Of a DNA stretch of 64,000 nt, positions 1-11,720 are shown piece by piece. Position numbers and translations under genes: made by a program. How positions within the stretch are numbered: the stretch's first letter is position 1; every line of letters starts with the position of its first letter. Below the pieces are notes generated by a model. It was not told where the DNA came from. It ran no database searches and saw only the letters and a program-made list of their open reading frames with translations. The stretch comes from Portulaca oleracea. Lineage: Eukaryota; Streptophyta; Magnoliopsida; Caryophyllales; Portulacaceae. Location: NCBI GenBank assembly GCA_029582165.1, contig CM055879.1, positions 33,646,330 to 33,710,329 on the forward strand, read 5' to 3'.

Positions 1-839
1 TTACGGTATGACGAGTTAGTCCGCAAGAACCAGCTCTTCCATCGACTCTAATTTATAGGGGGGAGACTGTTTATATCTGGATTCTCCAGACCGCGTTTAA
101 ACATGTTTATTTTGAAAGTTTGTTGTTGTTGTAGTTGTTCTATTAAGGGTAAAAAAACTCATTAGGCCTAGCTTTTACAGATGCATAAATTACAATAATC
201 TTAGTATCAACGTAAGGTTTTAAGTTTTGAGCATTGACAAGTTCCCAAAGTTCAAGTTTAGGATATCCAAAACTGGAATCCCTATAATAGGTTTCAGATT
301 AACTTCACATATGTCACATTTTTATGTTTTCGAGGAACCTTACCTTCACGTATGTCACCGATTTTTAGATTTGAAACCATACCCGTTTGTGCCAAAAACC
401 TGTTTGTCTTGCTCACCCCTTCACTGTATGGTTGCAGATAGCCTTGCCAATCCATACAAAGTACAAACATAAAAGAGTTAAAGCCTTTTTCATAAATAAT
501 CAAAGGATTAAGAGAACAGTGAGATCACCAAGACCACCTTGACCACTTCTACCACGGCTACCACCACCACAAGGTCCACAGCCAACACTAGCAACTAAAC
601 CTGACAAAATTTGACCCGATCCGAACCCACCTGAAAGTTTAAATTTTGGGCACCATTTCGAAACCTGGCACCTAAATAAACCTGATGCCGACCCCTACCA
701 AATCCGACCCATATCTAACCCATTTGCCCGAATTGACAAGTTTGCCAACAACGCCACCAAACACTAACAACTCCTACAACAAACGATTCCTAGAAAAATT
801 CAGTTTGTTGTCATGTACAAGGAAGATGCAAAAGCCATG

Positions 840-3800
840 TCACTCAACACTAAGGGGCTTCTCATCCCATCTTGACTTTAGCTTCCCTCGAGACCTGCGC
901 CTCTCTTCTTGGCCTTCAACCGGCATAGGCTCCAGGAGAACAAAGTCGTCGTCATCCTTAGGACCGATCCACCCCAAGCAAGGTTTACGTCGACATCGGC
1001 CAGGGGCAGGACCAGACCCTTGCTGCCGAGCCAGGTGCTCAAATCCCGGTGGGGTCTCTTGAGCCTCCAGCAGAATCAATGCAATTTGCCTCTGTATGTC
1101 TTCCATGTCAATTTCTGGCTGGTCTTTGAGCAAGCCAAAATTCTGGGTTGCAGGAGATGGACGAGTAGGGGGCTCAAGCGCCGCTGTAAGGTAAGCACAG
1201 CATGTCATGAGGAGTAAAAAAATAAGTGCACAGACATGTACACACGCGGAAGAATTGCACACAACTCTTATCAGTGAGAAACTGGAGAAATCGTTGAAGC
1301 GAAATTATTCAAGACATGAACTCTAGAAGAGCACAAATGAGTCCTACAAAAGAAACTGATATAATTCACTACCATTTGTTTACTTCACCCGATAATATCA
1401 AGATATAAGCATGACATCTTCTGACAAAAATGGCAGCAATTGTGGAACCCGAAAATTTGGCAGCACGTTAAGGTTTGAAGGAAATGAGCATCACCAATAA
1501 ATGGAAAAGAACGATCTTGAGTCATTCTAATTCAACCCAACAGCATAACAATTGAGAACCAGAACATAAGATCTCTTGGTTAGAAGCTCAGTAGGAAAAC
1601 AAGGAACAGGAAATGGGAGCTTTAAATGGATTAGGGTTGTTGCATATGAAAATTACTAATCTACAAGATTGACAATGAAAAACAAGTTCACACGAACTGC
1701 ATAGATACAAACAAAATGTCCAATCTATCATCACTATCATGAAAGGGTGTCACTTCTGAAATGAATGGTTTGGCATTATTCAATTACTATTAGGAGGGAA
1801 AAGATAAAAGAAGCCCAGACATAATTCACAGGTACGAAATGAAGTACATTGCTATATGCTAAGGGGCCCCAGTCGGCGCTAGTCTCTATTGCACATTTTC
1901 GAGGCAGGCCATTTTATAGCTCATACTGCTATATGCTATCCTGGAAATCGCAAGGTAACCTCATAATCCCACTCCGCTAAGCATATAGTCCTATTCAATT
2001 TGGATAACTCTGGAGACGATATTATTGGTCTGAGTAGTCAAAACAAGCACTTCTCCGCTTATTTGTTATGTTACTCCGACTCTACATTTTCCCTACCGTA
2101 CCTACATCAGACCCTCCACACTTGGACAAAGGTACCACACTCGGACACTGTAAACTGCAATGAAAATATGCAAATTTTCTTAAAAATACCCGAGTCTGAC
2201 ACCTATATCTGTGTCCATATCGGACACCCATACCCAAGTCCGAGTAACATAGCTTGTATTGGTAACACACAAAAACATGGAAGGGGCCAACCCTGTCGTG
2301 TGGCCCATCCAGCATTATCCTTGTTCTGAATATGTGAGCATAAGCATCACATGCATCAGCGCCACCATTAAAGCTTAACATTATCTTTGGACAAATAGTC
2401 AAAGATTACTTTTCCCCATACTAACCAGCCATAATTCAAGAGTCCACTCCAACAAGAAACCAATTAGCTAACAGTCAATTATTGCACATGTTAATGCATG
2501 TATTTTTACTATGGACACCTCCATTAGCAATTGCACCAGCATTTACAATTCTACAGGACTATATTTCTGCAGCCTAAAACAATGGTAATATCACAAAGCC
2601 TTGGGACCAATTGAAGTGGGAGTATTATTCAAATGGAAAATTTGGGTGTGAGCCAAGGCAACAGAGATGAGCACAAAATATTGCAATAAACTCAAATAAC
2701 TTGGAATAAGGAATCTCGGAAGGGCCGAAATATATTCTCTGGTCCTGCCAAATATTTCTCCAACCTATTTTCCTCTATATGTCAACTACCAAGCAAAACC
2801 GACTTTGTGAATAAGAAGACCGCATGAAACTGAAGCCAAAACAGATGATCATCCTAATGGAAATAAAATAAACCTTGATAACTTATGGCCAACCCAAGAA
2901 AAATATCAGAAGGCATCCATTAAACTCTTCACAATATCACAAGTTTTCAATGACACATACAGTCTCACAAAAGGCAAGTTACTCCTAGTTTAAAGGTTTG
3001 TTTTGTTTTGGGTGTTTAATGGCCCATTTCACACATAATATACCCACAACAGAACTAAAACTCAAACTGTATAATAAAAGAAAGGAAAATTGGATCATAG
3101 TGAACTGTACTTTAGGCCTTGGGATTGTGGTAACTAGTAAGCAAAACTTTAAAATTGTATGACAGTAAACCAAATTGTGAAAGTGAAACTATTAGATTAT
3201 AGTGCACCACCACCGAGTGTTGGTCGAAACCAACTCAGTGAATTGCCATAGTTCGGTGTACCACAATCTAATGGTCGAAATGTCTATACTACTGCAATCC
3301 AATATGTTATCCCATGGTGAACTAAACTCCAAGTAATGAAATGTTAGGCCTACTGGAGTCCAATCTATCATACTTGATTTCACCCAACTCGGTGGCGGTG
3401 CACTATAGTCCATAGTTTCATATTTGGTTTATTGCGATAAGTTTTAAAGTTTGGCTTACTACAATCTTAAGGTCTAAAGTATAGTGAACAATGATCCAAT
3501 TTTTCCCAAAAGAAAGACATGCAGCAAAATTAGATTTCAAAAAGTCCAATGGTGATATTGCTTCTAGGTTACAACAAGGAAAGAACACAACACGAACTAA
3601 ACTTTGAACAAAAAGTTTAAGTGAACTCATAATATATCTGTTATATTTGTTTTTAGTGGCATTTAACCCCAAACCCTTTCTCTACAAATGAACAAATCCT
3701 AAACAGTATCAGGAATAGATGTATGTAACTGAAAGGCGCACATTCTTCCATATCAAATAAAATATAATAGTTGTCTAAAGGTTCTTATAAAAGCAAACAG

Positions 3801-5408
3801 GCAATGATCATACTCTCACAGTTGTTAATAAAAACGGTTATGATCATAAAGACGCCAACACTTCCCAGGTAGTGAGTGGGGCAAGCAAAAGATGGTTTAC
3901 CAGCTTCAGGACTTGAGTGCACACTGCCTTGTTCAGAGCAAGATGGCCTAATAGCCAGATCAAATGATCCAGGCTCTGAGGTTTCTGCATCCACACCTTG
4001 GGTTCCGGTTTCGCTTTGTTGTCGATCCTCCAATATAAGCATGCAACATCACCATGAACCAGAAGAGTCAAAACTGACCAACTTCTTATTTGTAATTAAC
4101 TTCGACAAAGCACAATTGACATGTAGAGATCGAGTCCACATCAATTTATCAGGCATTAGCCCTCAGACATGCTCCAAAAGAAATCAACCATCCCATGAAG
4201 GTGCTTCCAACTATGAACTAAACCTTTTTTATGGACACCATTCAATGCATAGTTCTCATTACGTGCCACTGAAGCCCTACGTACCTTCTCAGTGATGTAT
4301 TAGCAACCATGTTAGCTACTATAAGTCTACATTACTTGGGGCTAGATACTTATTTTCCAGTAAATGTGAATGTGCCATTAAATATGTTGCACTGCCTGCC
4401 TTGATTTGTTTCCATATAAGGTGGAAAACCACTGGGTCTAGGTGATCTCGCCTCGATAATATGTTGGTTGGTACCATCTTAATTGCAGTCATGCTTCATC
4501 TTGTGCCATTATGTGCTGCCCAGTAACTTCACTGTTTTGTAATCTAATAGGTCTTAACACTAGGAAAACACCTTTTGTTTGATTTTCTGAAAATTTGTGA
4601 ATCCTAACGCAGTGAAACACACAAGGGAGTGAAGGGACTACTCAATGTTACTTAGAAGTCTGAGACTCTTTACCCACATGTGCGGGGCACCCCACTGCAT
4701 TTCAGTTAAACATGTGTAAACTTTTTCAGAAACTGCAGAGTCCAACACGACAGTTGTGTCGGACTCTCAATCCTTCAACATGGCTACAACTCAGTTAGAG
4801 TAACATACACAGATTAAAAATGGCATTTTGTCGAAAAAGAGCAAGTCCAATACTATACACCGATTCCAAGTGGAAGAATTAGTGCACACAAATGAACTAT
4901 CAACAGATGTGATGGGCCTGATGGCTACCTCAAACAAAGGTTCCCCAGCTGTCTCACTCGCTCTATACTCCAGCAACTTAGGCTCCTCTGGTTTCTTACT
5001 CTCTTGATCCTCTAGTAGAGTTTCAATTAATAACTTATAAGAGGCCTCCTCAATAAAAGCCCACCCTTCACGACCACCATAAACCTGCATCCAGTCAATC
5101 ACTGATAGTAAAGCCACTCAACAGGAACTATTTTTCAAAAATTCATACAAGGACAGGAAAAGCAAACACAACAAAAAGTGTCTTACTTCCAACAGTTCTT
5201 TGACTTTCCTCCGGATTTGAGGTGGCAAAAATCCCATCGGTGTCAAGGCATCGATGGCAGCATCCATACGCGTGTTACCCGCCTGAAAATAATGCAGCAC
5301 AAACAAACTAAGACCCCCCAAAAAGCTAACCCAGAAACAAAGAAAGAAAACCTGAGGGAAATTTAAGTGAGGATTAACATTTACACGAGGTCTGCCCCTT
5401 GGTGCCAT
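840..5408 (-). CDS. WIYLD-domain protein (SUVR-type N-terminal module), five coding exons
   Basis: Proposed coding exons on the minus strand are 5408-5352, 5282-5187, 5084 to about 4850, 4027-3901 and 1183-840. Exons 1 and 2 encode MAPRGRPRVN followed by RMDAAIDALTPMGF and KVKELLE. Exon 3 continues with VYGGREGWAFIEEASYKLL. This is the WIYLD domain known from SUVR histone methyltransferases and from small plant proteins without a SET domain; no SET domain is visible here. Exons 3 and 4 are acidic and share a short AIRP-type segment. The last exon has a PPGF motif and RRKPCLGWIG followed by an acidic run. Start: an upstream in-frame ATG at 5462 lies before a good acceptor (ttacag), so MAPRG at 5408 is preferred. 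The joins 1-2, 2-3 and 4-5 agree in phase; the donor between exons 3 and 4 is unresolved. The fourth intron is about 2.7 kb and contains a MITE. Role in chromatin or ubiquitin binding is inferred from the family. Confidence 0.7.
1263..3083. other. Intron 4 of the WIYLD gene, first part
   Basis: No coding exon or clear repeat was recognised here. The stretch has ordinary AT-rich intron composition. Short open frames at 2000-2402 on both strands are overlapping shadows without a recognisable domain. Confidence 0.5.
3084..3506. mobile_element. Mutator-like MITE with about 125-bp terminal inverted repeats
   Basis: The ends read GGAAAATTGGATCATAG and its inverse. The two arms pair over about 125 bp with scattered mismatches, including the GTGCACC(A/G)CCACCGAG segment. 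The flanks are taaaagaaa (3075-3083) and caaaagaaa (3507-3515), an 8/9 match to a 9-bp target duplication, as expected of Mutator-type elements. The first twelve bases match the element at 55072-55608, so these may be one family. It sits in the last intron of the WIYLD gene. Confidence 0.8.
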
Positions 5409-6246
5409 TAGCTCCTCTTCTGTAACCAACAGGGTGATATTCTGAATCCAAGATTCAAACAAAATGATGTCAGAGTATGGAGGTGCGAAATTGGAGGCCG
5501 ATGCCTAATTGCATAGTCAGAAACAAATGGAGCTAAGGTTTGTAATTGTAGGCAACGAATAGAACTTAGAAGCGTGGAGTGATGAAACATTTGCTACAAT
5601 AGAGTTTGTAATATGTCACCTAACCTTATATGTAAATAAGATAACGTTTTACGATGGATTTAGTCTGATTGCCCCGTGGTCCTATCCATTGATTAAACAT
5701 TAATCAATCACAATAACAAGTTGACGCCATTGGTGGTGGTGTTGCTTTCCAAACGACACTCGGATGTATGAATCATGCCATTTTGTTTGGTTGTCCTCTT
5801 TTTTACTTTTAGGGTTGAGAAAAATAAAATTTCATACAAAATTACCAGACAATATACAAAATGAAATATAGGAATGCGTTGATGAGGAAAATGCACACTA
5901 ATCAAGTAAATTTAGAGGATACAAACTCAACAGCGGTGTAAAAATTGAAATGGTAGGCAAAAGAAAAGATGGATGAAGACGAAATACACACCGAATTCTG
6001 ACTTGAACAACAGAATGGCGCAAGATAACACCGAATTCTGTAGCAAACAGCCGAACACTACAATTGAAACGTACAATTTTACATCCATAAACACTGTTCA
6101 TAGAGATCAAAGGAGAGAGAGAGTACCTAGTGAGCGAATGAGCTGAGCAAAGAAACAATCAAAATGGAGAAAATGGAGGGAGAGTGAGAAACGAAGATGG
6201 AGGGTGGACTCTGGAAGTGAGGGTGGACGATGATGGAGAATGCGAG

Positions 6247-6643
6247 TAGCGCTCTCAAAAAATCGTCCGAACCCAATACCCGAATTTATTTGACCCGGAT
6301 TAAACCAGGGTTCGGTCATCAATTTTTTGTTTAAATTCGGACATTCAATCATGTCCGATTCTAAAATTTGGTCGGGTTTTGGGTAAAAAAATCACATGTC
6401 TGAATTTTGTATCAATTTCAAGTTCGGACAAACAAAATATTGAAATTATGTATAAATTTAATGTAAATTATGGTTTGGTTATATTGGGACGAATCCGGGT
6501 TCGGACAAATTCGGACAATTCGGGTCCGAATTCGGACACCACAAAATGACCAAATTGGAAATTCAGACAGCATTCGGGTTTGGGAATTTTGTTCGAACTA
6601 TCCGAACCTGATTTTGCCCAAACCCGGTTTTTCGCCACCGCTA
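6247..6643. mobile_element. hAT-type MITE, private to duplication copy 1
   Basis: This is a 397-bp insertion with imperfect terminal repeats (tagcgctctcaaaaaa against tagcggtggcgaaaaac inverted) and GGGTT/CGGAC-rich arms. It is flanked by aatgcgag (6239-6246) and aatgggag (6644-6651), an 8-bp target duplication with one mismatch. Copy 2 has a single uninterrupted aatgggag at the matching place (about 15218-15227), which is an empty site. It lies just upstream of the WIYLD transcription unit. Confidence 0.85.
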
Positions 6644-6651
6644 AATGGGAG

Positions 6652-7611
6652 ATACAAAGAGTGTGATGAATTTATGTAAACATTGATAAATTTAAATAAT
6701 ATTTGATGAATTTTGTAAATATATTTATGATGAATTTTATTATAAATCATGGTGAATTATTTTTGTGAAATTTAATATCTTGACATACTTAAATAGGTAT
6801 TCAAAGTGTGTCATATAATTGTACCATCTTTATTCATGCCATGAAGAAAAAAATTTCATTGCCTTTGCCTTTATTTATATAATGATAATGATTCAATGAA
6901 ATTTTTTACTACTTAATATGTAAATTCCCCCCCCCCCCAAAAAAGTGCTACTTTATTCATAAGCAGTGCCTTTTGATTATTTTCCTATAATTATCGAAAC
7001 TTACTGAACTTCGCAAGGAGTTATTAAAAATTAATTTTACCAAACCTTTAATGTTTTCAGTTTCCCCTAAATTTTGCAAGGCTCCCATAAACACATTGGC
7101 CAAACTCTCTCTTTTCTTTTTAACAAATTTACTGTTATGAAGTCTAAACTGATGTAGTGAAATGAATTGTTCACCCTACTATTTTTCTATAACTACTTGT
7201 ACATTTTAATCTCTTGAACTCCATACCTGCACGGTTGCACCTCAACGACATTGCACAAAATCAAACACTAGAACAAAAAACACTTATCTAATCAGCAAAT
7301 ACTTGAAGGAATTTTGGGTATTAGGTGAATCCAATGAGAACACTTGATGCCTCAACCAGAGTCTTATGAAATGAGTTCCATTTACAATGCCGGTGCCAGT
7401 TGCAACTTTGCATGATTACTATGGACAAAAGTGTGGTCTGTATACACATTACATGTGCACACAGCCACACACATACATACCCACACAACTGGGCAAAAGA
7501 AAAGAGGGGTTGGACCGTCGGAGTGATTTTAACAATTGGCAGAACCCTTTCATAAACAACAAAAAAAACACTGATCAAATGCTCCAACCACTCGTCGATC
7601 ATCACCAACAA
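6652..7611. other. Spacer between WIYLD gene and POLAR-like copy A
   Basis: AT-rich spacer that includes a poly-C run at about 6927. Its right part (7320-7611) matches 16570-16842 in copy 2 and is probably the 3' UTR of the POLAR-like gene. No gene was seen. Confidence 0.5.
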
Positions 7612-10600
7612 CTACCTGCATGAACAAACAAAAACATTCATCTGTCAGTTATCTTACTGTTTCTGCCATTCAAATTGTCAATTGTACAATGTACGGTCAC
7701 GTTCACAACAACCAAATCTGTGTGTATGTCCCAATGACATCTTAGGAGATTAAGGGGCAACGTTAGATGACCATTGTTGAATCATACCTTAAAAACCGGG
7801 AAGATTCAGACACCTGATCAGATTCAAGCTTCCTCCCCCAAGTGGCCTCTGCCTCGTTTTCGTGAAGCCTTTGTTTCAAGCATTCTAGATGAGCTTCTAG
7901 CTCTTTGATCCTTTCTTCTTGCCTGGTTTGCAGCAATTCATGCAGACGTCTCTCAAGCACAAGAGGAGGAACTCCATAATATTGTGTTACATCGTCAATC
8001 ACCTCTCCAGAGTTGTCACTGACACTTTGAGAAGTAGTGTTTGTGTAAGACATCTGTAACGACAATTGTCAATTATCAATGCCAAAGTTCTCCAAAGACG
8101 AGGACAAAAAAGGGAGGATGTGTTGGTAGCTATGCCTGAATAATATTATGTACTAAGAAATGCGTAAAATCTTCCAAAGATGTAGCCAAACGACGACATT
8201 TTCTCCCAGGGAAGAAAAAAAGAGAAGAAATTTGAAATTTTAGCTCGGTCAGTGGCACAAATTCTAGCCAACAGACTCACAGTTGTGCTATTATCCCACA
8301 GACATTACATCAAACTACAGCATATGGAAAGAACTAATCCCTAGCTTTCAATCTTCACAAGATATAGACTGCCTCAATGTTGCAACTTGCAAGCATGAAT
8401 CAAGAAAGAAAACCATTGTTGAAGAGCAGAACAGTGTCCAGCTCCTTGTATAGGAATGTAGATGATGTGGTTTTCAATTTATCGTATGCAATTATGTGAG
8501 GAATCAAGAGAGAAAACAATGTGACAGGCAGAAAAGTGTCCAACCCTTTGTATAGGAATGAAGATGATGATGTTTACAATTATAGTATTGAATTATGCAA
8601 CAAGATAGCTCTTCATCAAAATGCAAATGGTAGGGCCATCGGCTCATAGTCAGGAGTTGAAAGTATGCACTAAACATTACTCAAAAGTAGGAATTTGCAA
8701 AAAGCTGATTGATTATATAGGATACTCCACACATTTCAAGGAGCAGTTTAAACTATAAGCAGCACTACTCAGGGGCAAGCTGGTTCTTGAAGCTTAAGAT
8801 GTAGCAAGTACACCAAACTAGCACAACTGTATGCCTAACTAGAGTTTCAAGTTGATTGATTATAAAAGTTACTGATGTTGTTTAGACTGCAAGCTAACAG
8901 TGCAAAGGACAAAACGGAGTAACATAGCAAAGAATACAAGTATCTGACCTCAGCAGCCTTCCGACTTTCAGATGAATTTTCTATCTCCATGTGAAGCTGC
9001 AGGAGCTCTAATTCATTGGCCAACTCTTCTTCAAGGCGATTCATTCCTTCCAAAAACCTCTCTTTTTCTTGTATTTCACCATCTTTGTCACATACAAAAC
9101 TGATTCCTGATTCTACTAGGCTAAATGATGGTGCATGATCATCAGTTGAATAAGGGCTAACATTGCTTAGGCCATCTAGGGTATTGTTGGCATCAACTTG
9201 AGCATCTGACAGCTTAGAGCAAGCACCATTGCTCCGTTGTTCCTCTTGAATGCTTCTAAGAATAGTTTCCATTTCTTTACGCAGTTCGATTGCCTTGTCA
9301 AGCTGAGTTTTACTAGCAGCTATGAGGGAAAACAGACCAAATCCAAGCGCTAGGTTGAATGTCATCTCCTGTTTTGGACATTCTGAAATGTAAACATTTG
9401 GAGAGATCAAGACTAGTGATTAGCCTCTCAATAAGATCCCTGATTATTAGCTGCTTTTGGTTGATTGAGATTTTGGTAATAATTTACACAGCATCCATGA
9501 ATAAAACTCATGACGAAAACTAATATCTTGGCTATGAGCATATGAACATGCAAAGAGCTAACTTGATGTCCATAACTTGAAAGGACAGGGTGTTCTGTGT
9601 TCAGGAGCTAGTTAAATAAGCAGAAGGCAAAAAAGTTACAAATTTCATGGATATGGTTAGAAGTAGAATAATTTTATGCATAATTGCATAGTAAAGACTA
9701 AAGAGGGAAGATAAATGATCTTTTGCTGAGATAATCCCACCACCTTTTAGGTTAGGCCACCTTGATTGCAGGGAACTAAACAAATGTATCAGATAATATA
9801 ATCACTTTTACTCCTAGAAAAACCATACAATTAATCCCCCTTATGACCGTTTCAAAAGCTTGTGCCTTGTATGACCTCTTAGTTTTAAAGCTAAGGCCCT
9901 GTTCTTTTGTGCGGCAAATTAAGTGCTGTAAATGGTATGATATGGTAATATTGTGAAAAGTATGGTATGGTATGGTAAGATATGATAAAATTTGTGATAA
10001 AAATGATTGATGTGGTAAAAATTAGCTTGACTCGTGAATAGAACTATGGTTTGTGCATCACCTATGAGGGGAAGGAAAGAATTTTAACACTTACCCTCCC
10101 TTCCCCTCATTAATAAATTCAAACAAGGTTAATCCTAATCATCTCATTTCCCTCCCCCTCCCCTGCAATTTATTAGGTGCTCCCGGAGCATGTGCTCAAG
10201 ATTCTACAATTGTTCACCCATATGTATTTGATTCACTTTGATTATTATGATTGTTCACTTTAATTCATATGATTGATCACTCACAAATATCTGGAGCACG
10301 TGCTTCAGATGCATCTAATATATATTGCCCCTGCCCTCCATTGCCTTGCCATCCTTTCCCCCTCTAAATTGAATCTAAACACACCGTAAAAGGCATCTAT
10401 TGTCACCTAAAAAAAAATAAAAGGCATACTCCCTCTGCTCCATATTAATTGTTGTCTTTGAAAATCGTACAGACAAATTTCAAAAATTTGGTCCATTAAT
10501 TTCTAAATATGTATACAATGAATTGCTATATAAAATTATCCCCATTATATTCGTAACGAAAAATACAATCATAAAAGTATAATATTGCGACTGTTAATAA

Positions 10601-11656
10601 ATATTGCAATTATTAATAACATATCAAGAAAGTATGAATCAAAGAGTAATATTGAACATCATGAAAGTCAAAATTATAATAATTGATATGGAACATAGTT
10701 AGTAATTTAGTATATTGCAATTAAAAAAATAAAAAATACAGATTTCATTTCTGGTCTCTGTCCTTATGTGATCATTGCCAAAATCAAGAATATGTACAAA
10801 GCATTTAACAAAATCAAATAGCTGTCTATTCACAGGAAGTCAGGAACATTACAATTTGCAACTAATTTTATGGAGATGAAATTCTTCGTTACTTTTGGAA
10901 AATACAGTAATCTGAGACATAACATCAAACAGAAACCATCCCATAAAAAATACAAAAAATAAAACAAAAACCCGAAAACGATCCACCACCTATAACTGTT
11001 CTCAGAGATGAAAACAAATAGAAGACAAATGAATGAATTACATAAAAAGACACCAAGGGTTTGTCAAATAAAAGTTAATTTACCAAAATTTATCAGCTTT
11101 GTCTAAATTTATCAAAATTTATTAAAAATTATTAAAACTAAAAAATTAATTTTGATATATTAACATAAATTTATCAAAAATTATCAAAAATTACTAAAAT
11201 TCAATTTTATCCAACTGCTTTTTAACCATTAATTCTACACACCCTAAGACAGCATTTAAGGTGAAAACTAATACTCCGGCGATCACCCATAACGTCAAAG
11301 ACCGAAAACGGATTATCTTAATCAAAGACCGAAAACATTCTTCAAGAAAACGAAACGTCACCTGAAACGTCATTTCTCCGGCGATCACCCGACATTGTTT
11401 CCGGCGGACCACGACGAACAACCTCCCGTGAGTTTCCAGCACTCTTTCTGATCGTACGGCGGCAGTCTCTCTTCTCCTCCTCCGGCGGCGGCAATCTCTT
11501 CCTTCCCCTGCACTTTCTCAAAATTGCCAGCAAGCGATTGACCGTGGGAGACGAACATCCTACATCTGGAATTCTGGTTCTATGATCCTCTCCTTCCTTC
11601 TTCCGCCGGCGTCGCCGCCCTTCTCCGGCGCCGGATTTCGCCGGCGTTTTCAGCAT
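7612..11656 (-). CDS. POLAR-like protein, copy A (diverged)
   Basis: Coding exons are 11656-11413, 9382-8949, 8053-7788 and 7615-7612 (minus); the phases agree and give about 315 residues. Exon 1 is basic (GRRRRRKKEGEDHR, then NRLLAILRKCRGRKRL). Exon 2 starts with KQEMTFNLALGFGLFSLIAASK, a short hydrophobic segment, followed by coiled coil (ELRKEMETILRSIQEEQ and LEEELANELELLQLHM). Exon 3 carries the conserved C-terminal coil LERRLHELLQTRQEERIKEL. Arabidopsis POLAR and its relatives, scaffold proteins of stomatal-lineage polarity, share this C-terminal coil; the assignment rests on remembered family features. The last codon is split and a TAG opens exon 4. Compared with copy B it lacks an acidic stretch after VID and has WGRKLE instead of the WWK motif. 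Exon 1 uses a weaker donor (C|GTGGTC). It may be a decaying copy. Confidence 0.72.
8395..8600. repeat. Imperfect tandem repeat in intron 2 of POLAR-like copy A
   Basis: Two units of about 104 bp begin near 8395 (gaatcaagaaagaaaacca) and 8499 (gaatcaagagagaaaacaa). Both go on to a segment ending tgtataggaatg. It lies in an intron of about 895 bp that is only about 122 bp in copy B, so one copy gained or lost about 770 bp here. Confidence 0.7.
9896..10046. mobile_element. Degenerate Tourist-like (PIF/Harbinger) MITE
   Basis: It begins GGCCCTGTTCTTTTGTGCGG directly after gcTAA. Copy B reads gctaaatattgac at the matching place (about 18770), so the insertion is private to copy A. The right end is decayed (tgaatagaactatgg). 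Confidence 0.5.
10178..10321. mobile_element. Small inverted-repeat element
   Basis: Its termini are taggtgctcc(c)ggagcatgtgctc and the inverse of a matching end (gagcacgtgcttcagatgcat), enclosing about 100 bp. The superfamily was not determined. It lies in intron 1 of POLAR-like copy A. Confidence 0.5.
10429..10702. mobile_element. Stowaway-like MITE
   Basis: The left end, CTCCCTCTGCTCCATATTAA, is preceded by TA. The right end (ttgatatggaacatagttag, then TA) is a decayed inverse. It is in intron 1 of POLAR-like copy A; copy B carries a related element at a different position. Confidence 0.65.
11060..11225. repeat. AT-rich tttatcaaaaatt-type MITE relic
   Basis: Repeated tttatcaaaa(a/t)tt words end in acaccctaa. 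Similar sequence appears at 15840-15930, 16018-16110 and 23990-24185, which suggests one dispersed AT-rich MITE family. The termini are not clearly defined. Confidence 0.4.
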
Positions 11657-11720
11657 TGCGTTTGGTTTTAGAGAGAGAAAGTGAGGGAGATCAAGCTGAG
11701 ACTGAGAGTGAGAACAGCAG

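Larger units (their letters stand above)
1..11720. repeat. Segmental duplication, copy 1 (left end outside window)
   Basis: Bases about 10-303 match 13730-14303, and about 5372-11720 match 14297-20820 in the same orientation. The shared parts include the first coding exon of the WIYLD gene, its 5' flank and the whole POLAR-like gene. Copy 1 keeps the 5.07-kb stretch that copy 2 has lost. Unit spacing is about 9 kb. Confidence 0.88.

Noticed and set aside
685..1217. Plus-strand open frames overlapping the last WIYLD exon
   Set aside because: They have no domain; the minus-strand frame has good splice signals and a motif-like acidic C-terminus.
2000..2402. Overlapping open frames on both strands with cysteine and histidine residues
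   Set aside because: Composition looks random, there is no domain, and they lie inside the predicted WIYLD intron.
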